Shown here: positions 25,242 through 41,300 of the stretch, in pieces
Position numbering within the stretch: position 1 is the first letter of the stretch
Layout of the letters: each line of letters opens with the position of its first letter
Source: Phoenix dactylifera
Taxonomy: Eukaryota > Streptophyta > Magnoliopsida > Arecales > Arecaceae
Assembly (NCBI RefSeq): GCF_009389715.1
Contig: NC_052404.1
Coordinates: 11,292,480-11,356,479, forward strand
Direction of reading: 5' to 3'
Length of the DNA stretch: 64,000 nucleotides
The notes under the pieces: generated by a model
Databases searched by the model: none
What the model saw: only the letters and a program-made list of their open reading frames with translations
What the model was told of the DNA's origin: nothing
Made by a program: the position numbers and the translations under genes

Positions 25242-26301
25242 TTTTACAACATTGAAATATCCAACGCAAGGACACAAAAACAATACATACAAAACGAAAA
25301 GATGTAACAGAAGCTAACCAAAATTCCTCGATACACCTCATACATTTACACTTAGGATCAAGAAGAATGGATCAAAAAAAGACAAGCAGTCCCCACATAG
25401 CACAGACAATGCTGTCTAGAAAAGTACTGACCTTCACTTGTGCCAATATTTTACAAGATCAGCAGCTTGTTCTCATGATGTTGGTCTTCTTCGGAACACT
25501 GAGAATTTTTATTACCCGAGGATGCCTCACAAAAAACCTGCATGAACCTCAGTACTACAGCATATGATTCCAAAATTTAATTACAAAAAAAAAAGTTGCT
25601 TATCAGGTGGCAGAACCCCATCGTCAAATCCTGGCGACTATTTATCTGTAACCAAAGAAATGAAGAGCCGCTTTCCTATGAAGGGGTTGAAACTTCACCT
25701 CTATAAAAAAGATTGGTACGATTCAAGTACTGACGGAGGGAATACTTTTAGCTGAACGGTGAACAATTTTTCCCTTGCTGATGGTTACTTGCAGAAAATA
25801 ATTTAAATCAATTAAATGAAAGAAGTAACACGAAAGGTCCCTTGTGCATCACATGCTTCAATAGATATATTTATCCAGCAAAAAAGCTAATTTACAAGCT
25901 TTGCTTAAACACCTGCAAACAAAACTGCCAGAAAATTCATCAGTAACTACCCAGAAGAAACTAGAAGAAATAACAGCATAATGAGTTAATGACTAAATAG
26001 TTTGTGTCCAGTGGGCTTATGTAGTTGTTTAAACTAGCAGCTGTCTATTACATCTCTATCCGCCTCAGACCCTTATCTACGTGATGACCATTAGCACATC
26101 TTCCATATGCAACATCACTTTTAACTTAATTACAAGAACATTTTCAGACAAAATTAAAAAGCAAATTACCTTATGGTATCACCTGTGCCAAGTCCAGTCT
26201 AGGTATTCCAACTTGCATCCCTTAGGAGCACCACTAGGGTAATAAGAAGCATCATGGTTGTTGTTCATTGATACAACCAAGTTTGATATAATCTTCTAAC
26301 T

Positions 26302-29300
26302 TTATAACTTAGTTCCAAGATAATTCGACAGCTGTATTATTCCGCGCAGTTGGAGATAAGGATTCTCCAGAAGTTTTTCATTGTTGCACTAATTTTTATC
26401 AAGGAAGAAAAAGAGATGTCAGTTAATGTGTTTATGTACGAATATATTTTTCTATTTAGAAATGAATTCAGGCAACATGTGAAAGGGCTACAACTTGTTG
26501 TGCTTTTATAATGAGGCTTTGAAGCATGCGTTGGTAATTCTGAGGCTCCTCTGTCATCATCCTCTGTGAATCAAAGCTGAACCAGTAAGCATTGTAGAGT
26601 ACAGGCAATCAAATAGGAATAGTTAATTGTGAGGAGAGGAGATAATTGCGAGGGAAGGAGAAGGCATACTTTCAACAGAAAAGCAGCAGAATAATATGCT
26701 ACCCTTGAGTCTGTATCATCTAAAAGACCTCTATCAACATTGAAAAGCACATTAATGTTAAGCATATCCAAGGACTGGTAAGTGTAATGACTAGCATGGG
26801 TGGGCAAAAACTACCTGAAGAATTCTTTGCCTTCAACTTCCTCAAAAGCTTCTTGTTCAGCAGTGCATTTACCAATTAAAAGTAAAAGAAGAGCGGCCCT
26901 TATATCTGATGTAGCACCTGGTAGATTACCTCTTCCTTTGCTGCCAACAGCAATACCTAGTGCAATATCATCTGTTGCTGCACCAGCAAGTTGTATTAAC
27001 GGCCAGTAGAACAATGATGTTGGAACGTGGGCCACCAGCTGCATAGGAGCTATAGCTTGTCCTCGCAAAACCAATGCTGCCATTGATGCTGTCTTACAAA
27101 TTGAAGTGTCTTGACCAGTGTCCTGACTGGCGCAAACATTTTGTGGCAGCTCCTCTCTGCAATCGTTCTTCCATAGTGTTTCTTGTGACACACGAGATTC
27201 CAAGTCACCTTTGTGAATTTCAGTTGTACAACCAAAAAAATGGCTGATGCTTTTAAGATCCCTAAAAAGCATTTCATTCGCAGACTGAAGCCTCAGACAT
27301 AATTGAGAAAATAACATGTCACACATCTGCACAAAAGGGTTCAAGTCAGAGGAGAGAAATACTGAAGACAGAATGAATGCTATACAAATGTTTTGATATA
27401 GCTCTTCTTAGAAAGCAATGTAAAGATTAGAAACATTTGGTTAAATAAATTTGAAGAGAATACTGCTCTACAAAAAAACAATTTTTGAGATTTAAAATTT
27501 AGAGCATAATTACCTAGTACTTAAAAGAGAGTTTGAGCCATTTTGAACAAATTATACTCAAAAATAATAATTAAATACAAACAGAAGTACAAAAGGGAAA
27601 ATCTTGCATAATACAAGTCCAGATCAAGTCAGAAATGAATATCCAATTTGACAAAAAGGATTGAATTCTCTTCATATAGTATGACTGTAGAATAGGAAGA
27701 AGAGACTGCAAAACCAAATTATACCCATCGCCAGCATATCTTTGTTATGCCATGATTTTAATCACTGGTTTTGGTAAGGCATTGCTAAAGCACAAAAAGC
27801 AATAAGTTGAAATTACTCATATTTCTAAAACAAATTCTAGGAAGAGATTGTTGCAGCTAATCTTTGACATGGTCAAGATCATGGTCTCAAATCCCAGTAG
27901 CATATCCTGCAGGATGCTGAGTGGGGTACCATCCACCATGGGATGTGACCATCCTGCACCCTCCCCAGAATTCCAATCAGTGTGTCCTGGGGCATCCCCC
28001 ATCCCAAAATTCAGGACAGCGCAGGATGGCGGCATGTTCCTTTCCATGGAAAAACAAGGATGACCCCATCCCATGGGATTCAAAATCTTGGTAAAGAAAA
28101 GTCTACTTTAAAAAATCAGACAGCAAATGCCATTAAGGTATAGAAGTAATATATCAAAAATACCTTCAAGATGTTGATATAGTCAGTTTCATTAATTTGA
28201 ACCACCAGTGATAAAGCAGTGCTCATTATGTCTATAACTGCATTTGCTTTGTCCAGACAGTTTTCACTAACACCTTCATGGGTTACATGCTGCATCTCAC
28301 TTTCATCTAGCAAAAATTTGCACCGTGTTAGAAGTTTCTCTAAAACATAAAGAAAGCCCCACCGGATAAAGTTGTGTTTTGACTTCAAAAGACCACACAT
28401 TATAGAGATAGGCAGTGGTACTTCTGGAGAAGTTGAATCTTGATTGCCAGCCATGGTGATTTGCTGCTGCAACTTTTTAACACTCGACCATATTCCCTCA
28501 TCATTATCCTCACTGATTTCTGAAAGAAGCAATTCGGCTAGCCATATATACCCATGATGACGAAAAGCAGATCTATCTGAGTGAAGGAGTGAGTGTATAG
28601 TAGCCCAACAAAGTCTAGCTTTCGTACCAATGTCAGTTTCACCAAGTCCATTCTCAATACTCTTAAGGGACTTGTAAGATTTTGTTATTCGAATCATATA
28701 TAAGAATTCATTATCTAATCGAGTGAATGTGCTTATAGTTGCATCAAGTTTCCTCATGATCTTGTCCAAGAGCTACATATAAGAAAAGAACCATTAGCGT
28801 ATATAAATGAAATAAGAAGTATAAAGTGCAAATATTAATTTTTTATGTCCTCATACCTTTGACCTGATTCACATCCTAAAATGGACCATAAGTGTGGCAT
28901 GTAACAGCTTGTTACACAAGTGAACACAGAACACAACCAGCACTTAAAGAAAAAAAAGGAATCACATGTTATCGGTTACGAATATTGTGTTTAAAAATCA
29001 AGTGCAATTAAGGGTCCCGTCAATTATCATTTTGAGAAGTATCATGTAAGTGTTGCAACCTCTTGGATTACTATGGACTTTTGTATATCAAGAACTCAAA
29101 CCCACAATTCGTAATGTTCAGTTAACAGTGAATAGCAGTGATTGGTGATGCCATAGTAACACTGGAACAAAACAAAAACTAAAAGGAGATACGTAAACAG
29201 CATTTGATAGACAATATTTACAGGTAAACAGAGGCAAAAAAAAAAAAATTAAAATAGCTCTGACTTAGGTGTTAAGTTAGCCATGAGTGCATTAGAGTGA

Positions 29301-32300
29301 CTCCTGAATCCTGATCAAGTGGTTCTCCCAGTGCATGGCTGGCCCTGCGTAAGCTTGTTAGAGTCTTTGTTCATAATATAGGCTTATCGAAGAACAAGAA
29401 ATATTATCTAGGAAATGAGAAGTACAGAATTACAAGGGGAGATGATAGATTTTACAAATTAACTTACTAAAATGAATGCTAGAACCAACTATAATTCTCA
29501 ATTTTTGTGCTTCTACCATCAACAGCCTATGGAGAAGCAAACTCCAATAGGAATTTCTTCATAATTTACTTTAGTTCATGTATATTTGTTGTTATTCCGG
29601 ATTGTTTGTTATTTATTTCTAAATACATTCCTTGGCTTGAATAATAAGATATAATAATATTCACTGAAAGCAAATTACCAAATTTTGACGTTCATAGTTT
29701 GTTGATCTTGGTAAGGCTGGAGAGACAGATCTTTTCAAAATCTCTCCAATGCCTTCCACGCCATGCTTGACAGCAATATAAAAGGCTTCAGGTGCATCTG
29801 CAAGAGTAAGCATGGAAGCAACAGGTTGGATCTCATCATAGGCATAGGCAGAACTTCCCCTAGCCAAACATGCTTCATTTATTTGATATACAACATAGTC
29901 GAAGAGAACCAGAAATAAATCACGTTTTTCTTCCCTTGAGTTGGCTCGTGAGTACTGCAAAGTAAAATAAGATAAGCTTCACACCTTGACAACTCTAGGG
30001 GAACCTTTAAGTAACAAATAAACATCATTATTTTACTGAACAGATCCTTCAAAAATATATTTAAAGAAAGCAATTTTGCGGCCCTTAAAGGAAAGAAAGA
30101 AAGAAGTAAACCATAAAATTATTGGAAGATAAACTATGACTTGTAGCTCAAAAGTTACGAAAAAGCCATTATGACTAAATTTTAAGTTAACAGCATTTCA
30201 ATGCTGCTAAAATTATGAGTTCATTTTATAAAACATCCCTCAGCATACTTCAATTATGCATATTTAACTCAAGTGTTTCACTTATTTCTGAAGCACTAGT
30301 CGACTGTCAAACAAGAAAATTTACCCCATTTGGATTAATAACTGATCGTAAGTATTGTGAAACACAGGCAATTTATTTGAAAGATGAGTAACACAGAGTG
30401 TACCTCAAGACATATGAAGTCAATTCCTCCAAGAAGATCAACTTGTTCAGCAAGAAGTGTTGGAGTATCTGAAGCAGCTTGGAGAGCTCCATTTGAAGTT
30501 TGATAGAACATGTTTGTCAACATGCAGATGAGCTTGCAATGAACTACTTCTGCCCATGAATGTTCACCACTGATCTCCAGAAGGGTCTTAATAACCTGAA
30601 AGTGAAAGCATACAACAGAAGGCCATAAGATAGGTGAGTGATACTTATAAACAAAAATGTAGCTATTCACAAGGCAGAGATCAGATAAATGCACCATAAG
30701 AGGATATCAGAAGGAAAGACTACTATTTTAGATGGTTCGATCAAAACCCATTTTAAGCCCTAAATCAAATCTAGACCGTGGTTCACCCAACCACTGCATG
30801 TACTGTAAAGACAGAGGTATGGTGGTAACTCCGTTCTTTATAAAATGCACATAGATTGCTCATCACATACATTAATTCATTAACCATTCCTCATCTTCCT
30901 CCTACAGTTCTAATCAAGTTTCGCCATCTCGGTACCAGACTCCGTATCAGTACCATCCTAGTAGAGTGTTGGTATGCCCGGTATGGGATCAGTTTGGCGT
31001 ACTTACACTCAGTATGCCCCCATACCGCATACTGATTCGATACAGATATGGTACAGCCGTGTCCACCGGTACTGACTAGTACAGTGTACCATGGCTCCAA
31101 TTATCTACATTTATAGTGGATCAATAACACAAAAAACTGGCAGAAAATATATAATGTATCCATAAAAGGTGAGCCATAGTTTATCAGCTAGATAAAAACT
31201 TTTGGAGTGCAACATATTCGTGACGAGCTGTTGGGGTTGCATGGAATATTTCATAAAATAGAAAGTGAATCATAACATGATAATATTCCACATGGATGAC
31301 ACTAAAAATATAATGGTAGCATATGAACAAGATAAATTAGGCAGAATTGAGGTCATTACGTACATCTATAGTAAATCTAGTGAAACGTAATAAGATAATG
31401 TGCAATAAAGGAAGCCTAAGCAGCCATAATGCAAGATGAATGGATAAATACAAACATCTCAAAAGTGCGGAACAAAATCTATGGACATCATAGATATAGA
31501 GAAAGGGAAACACACAAAGGAACGATGAGAGAGAAAAAAATTGAAGTACTATAACAGTAGGCAACCTTGGATGGCAATGAATGGCTAGATATAACCCATA
31601 AAGCAAAACTATACAGTGCTTGATTGGAGGGCTGCACATTGTGCATTTTGGATCAACTTCGTCGGGGATGTACTCAAGCTCAGTGCGCGAGCCACTTGAA
31701 ATTGCTTTTTCTCAAGTCAAGCCCAAGGTTACACCAAAATCTGTCAGTGAAGGACTGTTTAGGCTCATTCCTTATAAGCTAAGCCATAAAATGAGGTTTT
31801 ATCAAAGCATGTTCCTGGTTGAATGAAATGGTTATAGAGCCAAGTCCATGCTGCACATGAACAGCATGGTTCACTTGCAGCCCTACAAAGAGGCATGATG
31901 TGAGGGCTTTGCCAGGTCCAAACTTATTCATTTATCAACCAGTTGTAAAATCAGATTAATAATTTTCCTCTGCACATTTATAATGTGAATCCATGGTAAT
32001 CAAGTTAGAAAATGCTAAGAAGCTATATCTCTGTAAATTTTAATTTTTAAATTGTCGAAGAATTGTCAAATTGTTGTCATAGGGTTAATATTTACAAATT
32101 TGTCTTCATATAAATCATGCTTAATTTACAACCTGCATCAAGGTATTCTTATAACATGGCTAATCATTTTCCCCTTTCAATAACATATTCTCCATGTTCC
32201 CTGTTCTCTCCAATTCTTTACAAACTAGGCCTTTTCAGCTGTCACTGCAATAAATAGTTCTGTCCTGACATACTAAGTCCTGAACCCCAATTATGTGACA

Positions 32301-35300
32301 ATACTTGCAACTTATAGCAAGACCATCTGGTCACAAGCATTATCCCAGTTAATGTTTGAATCTCTTCAGTGTGGATGCAATTAATACTTCTTTCAAAGGA
32401 AAACAAATGGGCACCATATTTCCTTTTTTTCAGCTATAAGACAAACTAAAGATTGATGTGAAAGTGCATTCCGGACTAGACTGGCAGACCTAATAATAAG
32501 CATGACAATATGAGGGGCTGCATCAATTTTTTTAGAACATTAAAATTGCATATTCAACCATAATTTGAAAGGAGTTTCATAGTTCTAAGAAAAAATGACA
32601 GCAGAGTAATGAAATATTTGAAAATAAAGTACAAAGCTTAGTTTCCCACCCTTATGTCAAGACCTTCCAATCGGCTCCTTAATATTTTTCCTCGATCACA
32701 AACAAAGTAAAATAGACAACTTAGAGCAGATGCCCATACAATTTCTTCCCTTTCTTCTGTCTGCAAATACTCAATGGCACATATCACTAAGTGCAAAATA
32801 ATTATCTAAAGGGGAAAAAATATTGCATATAAAGACAATAACAGTAAACAAGCTCGATTACAGCACAGACCATGAAACATCAGAAAGAACAGGGGAGTAA
32901 GAAACAATGACAGGTTTGTCCAACAGTTTCTCAAATGAAAATGAACCGATTAATGTAAAAAAAAAACTTTTGGGCATTTCATTATCCTTCATCTGTCAAT
33001 CGAGATTCTGTTCTATCTACTAAAGCATTGTTGAGAATACGATGTGCAAAATTCTGCAAAGAGTATAACTCACTATATCATAAGAAAGTTCCATAACGAT
33101 ACCATAGGTGATATCTTCCCTTTTTTCTTTGAAAAGGAAGAATAGCACCTAACAAGACAGAAATAATAACTATCAACGGAAGGCTAGATCTCTTTTATTA
33201 AGAATTAAATAACATATGAATTGCAATCATATGTCTGTTGTTTGCAATCCAATTATTCAAGACATTGTTATGCATAAGAAGAAACTGTTGCACACAATTT
33301 CGATATAATAACTAAAGTCCAGCAGCCACAGCATGCAATTTCTTTAACCTTCAAGAGGCTATCAACTCTGAAAGAACAGATTGTTATACAACAAGTTCAT
33401 TTAGCCTCATGGAAAGCTTTAAGGTCATGTTGTAAGCATGATTAAAACCCTTAAAGCTGCTACAATAAGCACATAATTGTTAAATAGACCTAAGGCAATT
33501 AACCGTGTGCTGACCTTGCACTGCCAGACAAGTTGGTGAAGAAGAGAAAGTAGAAAAAAGTGGAGAACAAGAGGGAGAAGATAAAGGGTTAAAAAAATGA
33601 TTTTCTTCTCACTACTACTATAAACATTTTTTTTAAAAAAAAATAGACTTGAGAAGAGGAAGAAGAAAAAGTGGAGAACACGAGGGAGAAAATAAAGGGT
33701 TAAAAAAATCATTTTCTTCTCACTACTCCCATAAGAGGAGCAACTTTTTTGTGAAAAAAAAAAAACTTACAGCACCAACAACAACTTGACACTTCTTGTC
33801 AAAACCTACACTCAGAACCTCAGCCAAAGCTTCTCTTGGGTCACTGTTCTCTCTACACCATTGCTTACCAGTCACAATGGCCCTAGAGTACTATTCAATT
33901 CCAAGAAAAATAAGAATTCCATCTCCGTGCCAACTTCGGCCATAGGACAACATGTAAAGATGGCTATTTACCCTCCTAATCAAGCTCAAGCGGTGGCCCA
34001 TCCATTTAAAGTTGTGGTCCATGGTTCACCATTAGAGGGATAACATTTGGATTAGATTGCATATGGGGAGTAAAAAAGAGATGGAGACAGTGGGTTTGAG
34101 AAAAAATGCATTGAATGGATGTTAGATGAAACTAATGGGCACTCCTATTGGAGCTAAATGCAAGAGAATGGTCAAGAAAGTCTTAACTAAATCTTAAGGC
34201 CAAAATGGCTCATTGCTGAAAATTATTCATGCTTTTGTCGAGATCCCAACCTATAGGTTTATCTATTTGTATTCTGTTTTTCAGAATAGAGGCATTCTTG
34301 GAACTGAATAAAAGTTGGAAATATTTTATACGCATGATACGCGATATTGTGCTTGTGTCTGTTAATGTGGGCATACACGTATCGATTAATAAATGTATGA
34401 TGTTCAAATCAAGGGTAACCTAGGCATACTAAGACATGTCCATTGCCTAGTCGGTTGCATGGGCATTTGCCCAGCCCCCAAAGGAACCGCACTTGACAAT
34501 GAAGCAAGTCCATCAGTTCAGCTGTAGCAATTATTCAAAGTTGCAAAAAAGATTCACAGATGTTATGGAAACAAGTTCTACACAATCCCCCAAAGGATCA
34601 TAACAAAAGTAATATACAAATTGGCACTCACCTGAACAAGAAGACTAAGAATCTCAAATAATATGACCAAAAGCCATGACTCAAAATTATCGACAGATGA
34701 ATTAATCCTCTGTTGCAGGTTAGATTCTGCATTCATCTTTCCCAGTGTCCCCAGTTGTTCTTCATTGGTCAAAGAAGGCTCTTGTGAAGGTTCAACTTCT
34801 TCAATTGCTGGAGAATCTTCGGGTAACATAGGCTCCAGTAATTGCGCATGCACAGCAAGGTTTAGAATTAAATCAAAAGCCCGTATCCTAGAAGCAACTT
34901 TCTTAGAGCTAAGCATACCCTGAAAGGTAGATAACAAAATGAGAAAATCCATCTACATTTTCCCTCAAGGAAGTCATGAAGCAAAGGAGGGCACCTCTAG
35001 CATATAAAGAGTAAGGGGAGCAGCAATTCCAGGATCCATCACATACCTACAAAAGGAGAGTATACTCAAATTAAACTCATTCTAATACACAACAAAACAA
35101 AAAGGAAATTAAACAAAAAACAAACTCATATTAAACTCATTCTAATATACAACAAAACACAGGAGATTAAAAAAAGTCAGTATAGATGGTATGCTCATAA
35201 CTATATTCAGTCTTCCCATGAGTTTGCAAGTAGAAAGCTACATTAAACCAATGACTCTTAAAAAACAAATATTGTAAAATATGTGAAAACATCCATTTTA

Positions 35301-38300
35301 CATTTTTCCAGTAACTTATTAACAAGTTTCTGTGGCAAAAATGCCCACAACGGGAGAAAATATATGGGTAAGCATTAAAAAAAGGTACTGCACAAATGTG
35401 CAACATAAGTGTTGGCTTTCTAGGAACAGGAGCAGATGAGAATCATGGCCATATGAGAAAACTAGGAATATAACAATTTCCTAGAAAGCTAGATAGGTTC
35501 TAATTAAGAAAGGGTGTAAGGATTTATCAGAAAAGTTGGAGGTGATTTTTGTGAGATAGGTTGTGGTGGTGGTGAGAAGAGGGCATCATGTAAAATTTAT
35601 TGGTTTTTTATGTAGAAAAAAGTTCTATTAGATTGAGGAAGTTCAAATTGGACAGGAGTTTGAATATTAATAAAAAAGATTATCAGGTCTCTATTTTTAT
35701 CCCATGCTCATTTTTAAGATAAATTAATTGGAAGTGTATATGCAGAGAAAGAAAGAAAAAGATTAGCATTAAGTGAGAATTGAAGAGATAGTAGAATAAT
35801 GAATGGCTCAAGTGTTACTGATTGTTGGATTTATAGTGCAAAAATGGATATTAAGCATTCAATGGTGCTGATTCTTCTACCATAAGTAATTTATAAATTG
35901 GCCACTGATTATGAATGTAGTCCTTTGATGCAAATTAAAATATCAGATATTCATGGTAGTTAAGGATTATAGAGTCTTAAGATAAATATAATGTAGAACA
36001 GCAATGGTACTAAACATCTATTAGGTATCCTATCAAGTAATTTAAGCCATACTTAAGGTCAAGATTGTCTACAAATATGCCCAAAGAGTGTGTGATTAAG
36101 ACAGTTTATGATCTTCTTGAGCTAGGTGAAAGATTCCTACTCTTCTTCAGCAACCGGACATCCCTAACATCTTTGAAGATTTAAGCTAATAAAAAATGAA
36201 GCACAATCTTATTACCATACAACAACCAGGTTCAGAGCTGGCTCTACAGCATTTTCAAACAAAGACAGGTTTTGTTAGGTTAATAAAGCAAACCTGAACA
36301 GAAGGTATACAACTCATTTCCCTTTTCATCATATAGCAAGGTTAGCCTGTGAATATTTTAAGACCCTCTTCCTCTGACGAATAAGCTCAGCAGTTAATTA
36401 CATGCACTTATCTCAGCCTCTATAATACAGAAAGGAGGTCTGTTATTGATGTAAAAAACAAGGAATTCACCTAACTCTTGTTCCAACAGTTCATGTGCCT
36501 CTCTGGGATCCACTTTTTAACAATTTTCTCTTGGCAATGCTGGCACATCACTGGTTCCAGAATCTCCAAGCAGCATACAACCTTTAGCAAAATGTATTTT
36601 ATAGTAGAAACAAAACCTACTACCTTTCAGCAGTCTTTTGTTATCGATATAGAACATTTCATCCATTGGTCGGGTTCAATATCAAGCTAACAATTTTAAG
36701 GAACAGGAGGAGAATTTATAAGAATTTTTGTGAATGTTTAGTAAAAGAGATGAAAATCAACGTGCTTTCATTGGTGTAGTACACATATAGCAGAGAGATG
36801 GTAAGGCACCCTTTGAAATCAATGATTATATGTCATACAACATGATCTCACACTGATGTAGACACTTTGGTGTCAAATGTTGCAATTTAGAAAATTTTGA
36901 GACAATGGGTTGTCGAAAAATTTATAATATCATACAGAAATCGATAAGAGTTAATGTAACATGAAGATAAGATTACACTTAGGCACATAAAAAGAAATCA
37001 GAACGTGTTCTTGGATTTCACAGAAAATCAGCACATGACTATTTAAGAGGCTGAAACAAATTTCAACAAAAACCAGTTGAAAATGTTAGACATGTATTCA
37101 AGAATTTTCAAATAGTCATTAAATTTTACGACAGTATATGACCAATTTACTTCAAACAAAATGTTTGTCTTACATCTTTTATCAGACAGTCCTACCATCG
37201 GCAACAACGAGGATCATCTAAAATAAGCATCATATTGTATACAACACTCAGGAAAAATATGAAACAATATTCTTGTATAATAGGCACATTATTTGTGCAA
37301 ATATATCTTCAGTATTGCATTAGCTATGTGGAACTTAACAAGACAAGAGTTATATAAACGAGCCAAAAATTAATATAAGTAATCTATCTAGCCATTAGAT
37401 CTATTTGAGCATACATGTCAATAACAAGTTTGATGAGCACATTAACTGCAACATCTGTGGCAGGCTGCCCACTATGCTTAGTTAATCGCGATGAGGCATT
37501 CAACTGAGTTGCATGTGGTGAAGAGGATTCTGAGCAAACTTCAGCTATGACTTCACAAATTTCAGCAGGATTCAGTCTTAGAGGTAGCTGCTCACTGGTA
37601 CATGTTAAGTTGATAATAAGAGATAGCCAGAAATAAAGCGTAACAGCTTGCAAATACAAGTCAGTCTGGAGAGAGAGAGAGAGCTTAAGAACCTCAAGGA
37701 GGTCAGGAGGTGCATATGTTTGATAATATCAAGATATTTAATTGATGCAGCAAAGCTTCTCTATCCAATAAACAAGTTATTTCACTGATACATCAGCAAT
37801 GCATCTTCTCATGACTGGCTAGAATACTACAGCAAAAAACAGTCACGGTACATCCAAATACTACGTTTTCTTTTCAAAAACCCATTCAACCCAAATTTTT
37901 GACCCACAAAATCAATTCCTCATTACCACCCACCCACTTCCTGTGCTGCTTCCAGAATTCCACTAGTTACTTTGCGCTGCTCGCCAGATAACTATAGCAA
38001 AGGAAAAGAAGTCCTACCTCCTCCAGCAGTGAGGTTCATGTTCCATTTTAGGATGTATCGGGTAACATCCCACCAGATCTGGCAGGATTGGTGGGGGAGA
38101 AAGAGTGGGAGAGGGGAGATTGCAGGACCAATCTTGGAAGGATTAAAAAAGACAACCTATCAAGGTTGTTTTTTTAATCTGGCAAGGATTGGGCACCGTG
38201 ATCGCTGCCCTCTCCCTCTCTCTCTTGCCCTCCCATGCTCTCTCCCCTGTCAATCCCGCCGGATTCGGCAGGAACGTTCCAAACAGGCCCTTATTGGTGC

Positions 38301-41300
38301 TACAGATTGCCCAATACTTTCAGCCAGAAAAAATAATAGCAGTCATTTTCACATTCAGTATCCATCCGTATGTGGTAAGGTGGTCAAATGTAAGGAATTC
38401 CCCCTAACAACAAGCATGAAACAAGAAATGTTTCAGTCTTGTAATTCAGCTATAGTTCTTGAACCCCATGCTTTGGGGACTTTTCTGACCATCATGTCCA
38501 ACTACTAACTCGGGTATTATTTCTTAAATTCTTTCACATTGTGGCAGCTACATTGTCACCCCTAGCCCTTTAGGAAAAAAGTGTACTCATAGTAAACAAA
38601 GACTGGTTAACATTAAGTTGATGAGAATAACATATCTCATAGGACTTTGCTTTTACATTGGCACCGACTTATTATTGGACCTCCCCATCACAAGGTCTGC
38701 TAATGTTTGATTTCATACTAGTAGTTAGCTCAACTACCTATCTGGAAAATTCTTTCTCACATCCAATGGCTTCCCTATCTCCTCCACTAACACATTTTCT
38801 AAATCCACATTCATAATTAAATTAAAATTCAAACTAACTTGGAGAGCTATGGACCAACAAAAGAAACCTAAGGAAAAATTAGGTTACATAATTGCCTCAA
38901 ATTAGCACCATAAAAGAATCAAGTGCCACAAGCATATTATCAGTTTGTCATAGGGCACATTATCTTTTTCAACCAACACCTAAAGATTTCCTTTACAAGC
39001 TAGACAACACCTTATTGAAAATTGCCTTGATTATGGTAAAGAAAGAGGTGAACAGGGGTCAGCATATTTCAATAGTTAAGGTATAAGTTTCTTGGACATA
39101 ATTAAGTAAGTACTTGAGAAAGTGGTATTTTAATTAAAAATCCATTCTATCCACATGGATTCAAAGCATCCTCTTAAGGGTGCACCCTCAACCATCTGAG
39201 ATGCTTTATTCTTAAAATCATTCATGGGCATTTAGATTGTTATGCACAATAGAATTCATGATAAATTACGGGACATCAACTTTCGCATGGCCTTCAATTT
39301 AATCTTCTAACATTTTTTTAACAACTTAATCAAACAATAATCCTTAACACATTTGGTACTCTTGGACAGGCTATCATTTTGTACTGAAGTATCTTCTCAT
39401 TCTTTAACTCAAGCCATTGCAATCATTCATGCAGCTTATAATTTTCTTGTGGAGCGTATGTTTCCTTAATTCAAAATAAGTCAATTATGTCTATATAATG
39501 CTCACCAATTTCAGTAGATCCAATTGTCCTTTCTATGTTATGCACAAATCAAGGTCACATATATTCCAATTTATTGAATGTTTTTCCAATTACTTCTGAA
39601 AATTCTTGTGAAAAGTTTATCGGATGTCATGGTAAAAGTCCCTTTAATGTTCAAGACACTTTTGAACATTCATGAACTTATAAAAAACCAAAAATTATTT
39701 GAAACTTCACTGAAATTTTGATCAATTTTGCCCTTTTTACTGAAATGTGTCAATCTTCTTTATACTTTTCTGCTCTTTTTTTTTTTCCTACAAATAAATA
39801 TCTATCTTCCTTTTGTAACATACAAACATCCAGAAAGAATTCTAAATCCTGACTCTGTTACTATCTAAACAATCATGATGGCACACAGAAGTTTCATATC
39901 CAAATGAAACATTGAGCCTACTTACTTGATTTTTACTGCTGTAAAAGTAGATCTGTGAGATTGCAGAGAGCTTTGTTTAATACCTGTAGTGTCTATACTG
40001 AAAAAGAGGGCGGGCTCGAGGATGGAATGTGCTTGCTGGTACTTTCATCCTAAAGAAAAGCAGAATATTAGTTACATGCACAAATCCTCAATTGACCAAC
40101 TATTTAGATGAACAATCTTTAATTTCACAAAAATGAGAAGTTAATTTAAACCATGCACTCCCATATGGCAGGACATGTCAGCAATTTTTAGTACATAAGT
40201 ATGTTCTGATAGTCCTTTTTCTGTAGAAAGTTACAAGTGCAACATAATAAATGCACTGGCAGTACTGCAAACAGGTACATAATTGTCCTTTTAAGAGGGA
40301 AAAAATTCAAAACTAATATGAAAACAGATGAATGAAATTGAAGTATAAGGGTTAGCACATCTTTAGTGGGTGTAGGAAGGTTGTGTGGTGGGCCCCAATA
40401 AGCAAAAGTTTTGGGTGTTAACCCTGACCCTGATCAAGCAGGACCGAAAGAATAATACAAATATTTTGTAACATTAAAATTATTGCCATACCCCTGGTTA
40501 TGTTCTGTCAAAAAGCTTAGATCATATTTTATCATGATTATCAAAAAGTGCATCTAAATTTTATAATCATAAGGCTTACATGAGTATGCAAGCAATTTCT
40601 GTCTATAATAATAAGGCTCGCAGAGTACACAAGCAATTTAGAGTTCGTAACATCAAATGAATTGCAACCATTACAATGACAGATGCAGATATGCAAACTG
40701 CAACAAATTGAAGGAAACAACCAAAAAGAAAAAGGAAAATAAATAAATAAATAAATAGGTACTTAATGGTACTAGTAAAAGAGAGCATACCAAACTTGCT
40801 GAGGTCCTGGTTTTATGCGTTTTGATGCAGTTATTGCTTTTAGATGGCTATGAGCTGATGCAAAATTAGTAGCTGCAGCAGCTTTCGAAGGTTGCAACAG
40901 GTCAAAATCAGGTAAATCTTGTGTCACTGAGTAGATCCATGGCTTTTCCTTCATTTTCGTCTCCATGTCTCCCACTAGAAGAGCTGCAGCACCAACTTCT
41001 AGGAAACCATGAGTACGGACGTCTTGGGGGCTCATAAGACAATCACTGGGTCAAAAGATGTTCTAGTGAGTTTCTTGCATGACTATACTAGTGAACCAAA
41101 TCTGAACTTTAAGAAATACCAAAACACTCTCATATGATGTTACTTAGCACATAGAGGTGTTTGATAATCAGGAACACCTGTGAGTTACCTTTCTCTTGTG
41201 AAAGATGACACTTGGTGTTCTCTGTCCCAAGACCATCGCCATTTGAGGAGATCAAAGAATATATACTTATTATTCTCTCCTCCATCAACTTTTTCTACAC

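Larger units (their letters stand above)
21430..26301. other. Convergent intergenic region between ALY and the 28.5-kb gene
   Basis: This holds the 3' ends of two genes that point towards each other. Apart from the repeats listed separately (22111-22625, 24320-25005, 25116-25241) I recognise no coding gene. A short alternating CGCGCGCG run lies near 24088. The ALY 3' UTR presumably covers the first few hundred bases. Confidence 0.5.

Noticed and set aside
37972..38508. 178-codon plus-strand ORF
   Set aside because: Runs across a foldback MITE hairpin in an intron; no recognisable domain.
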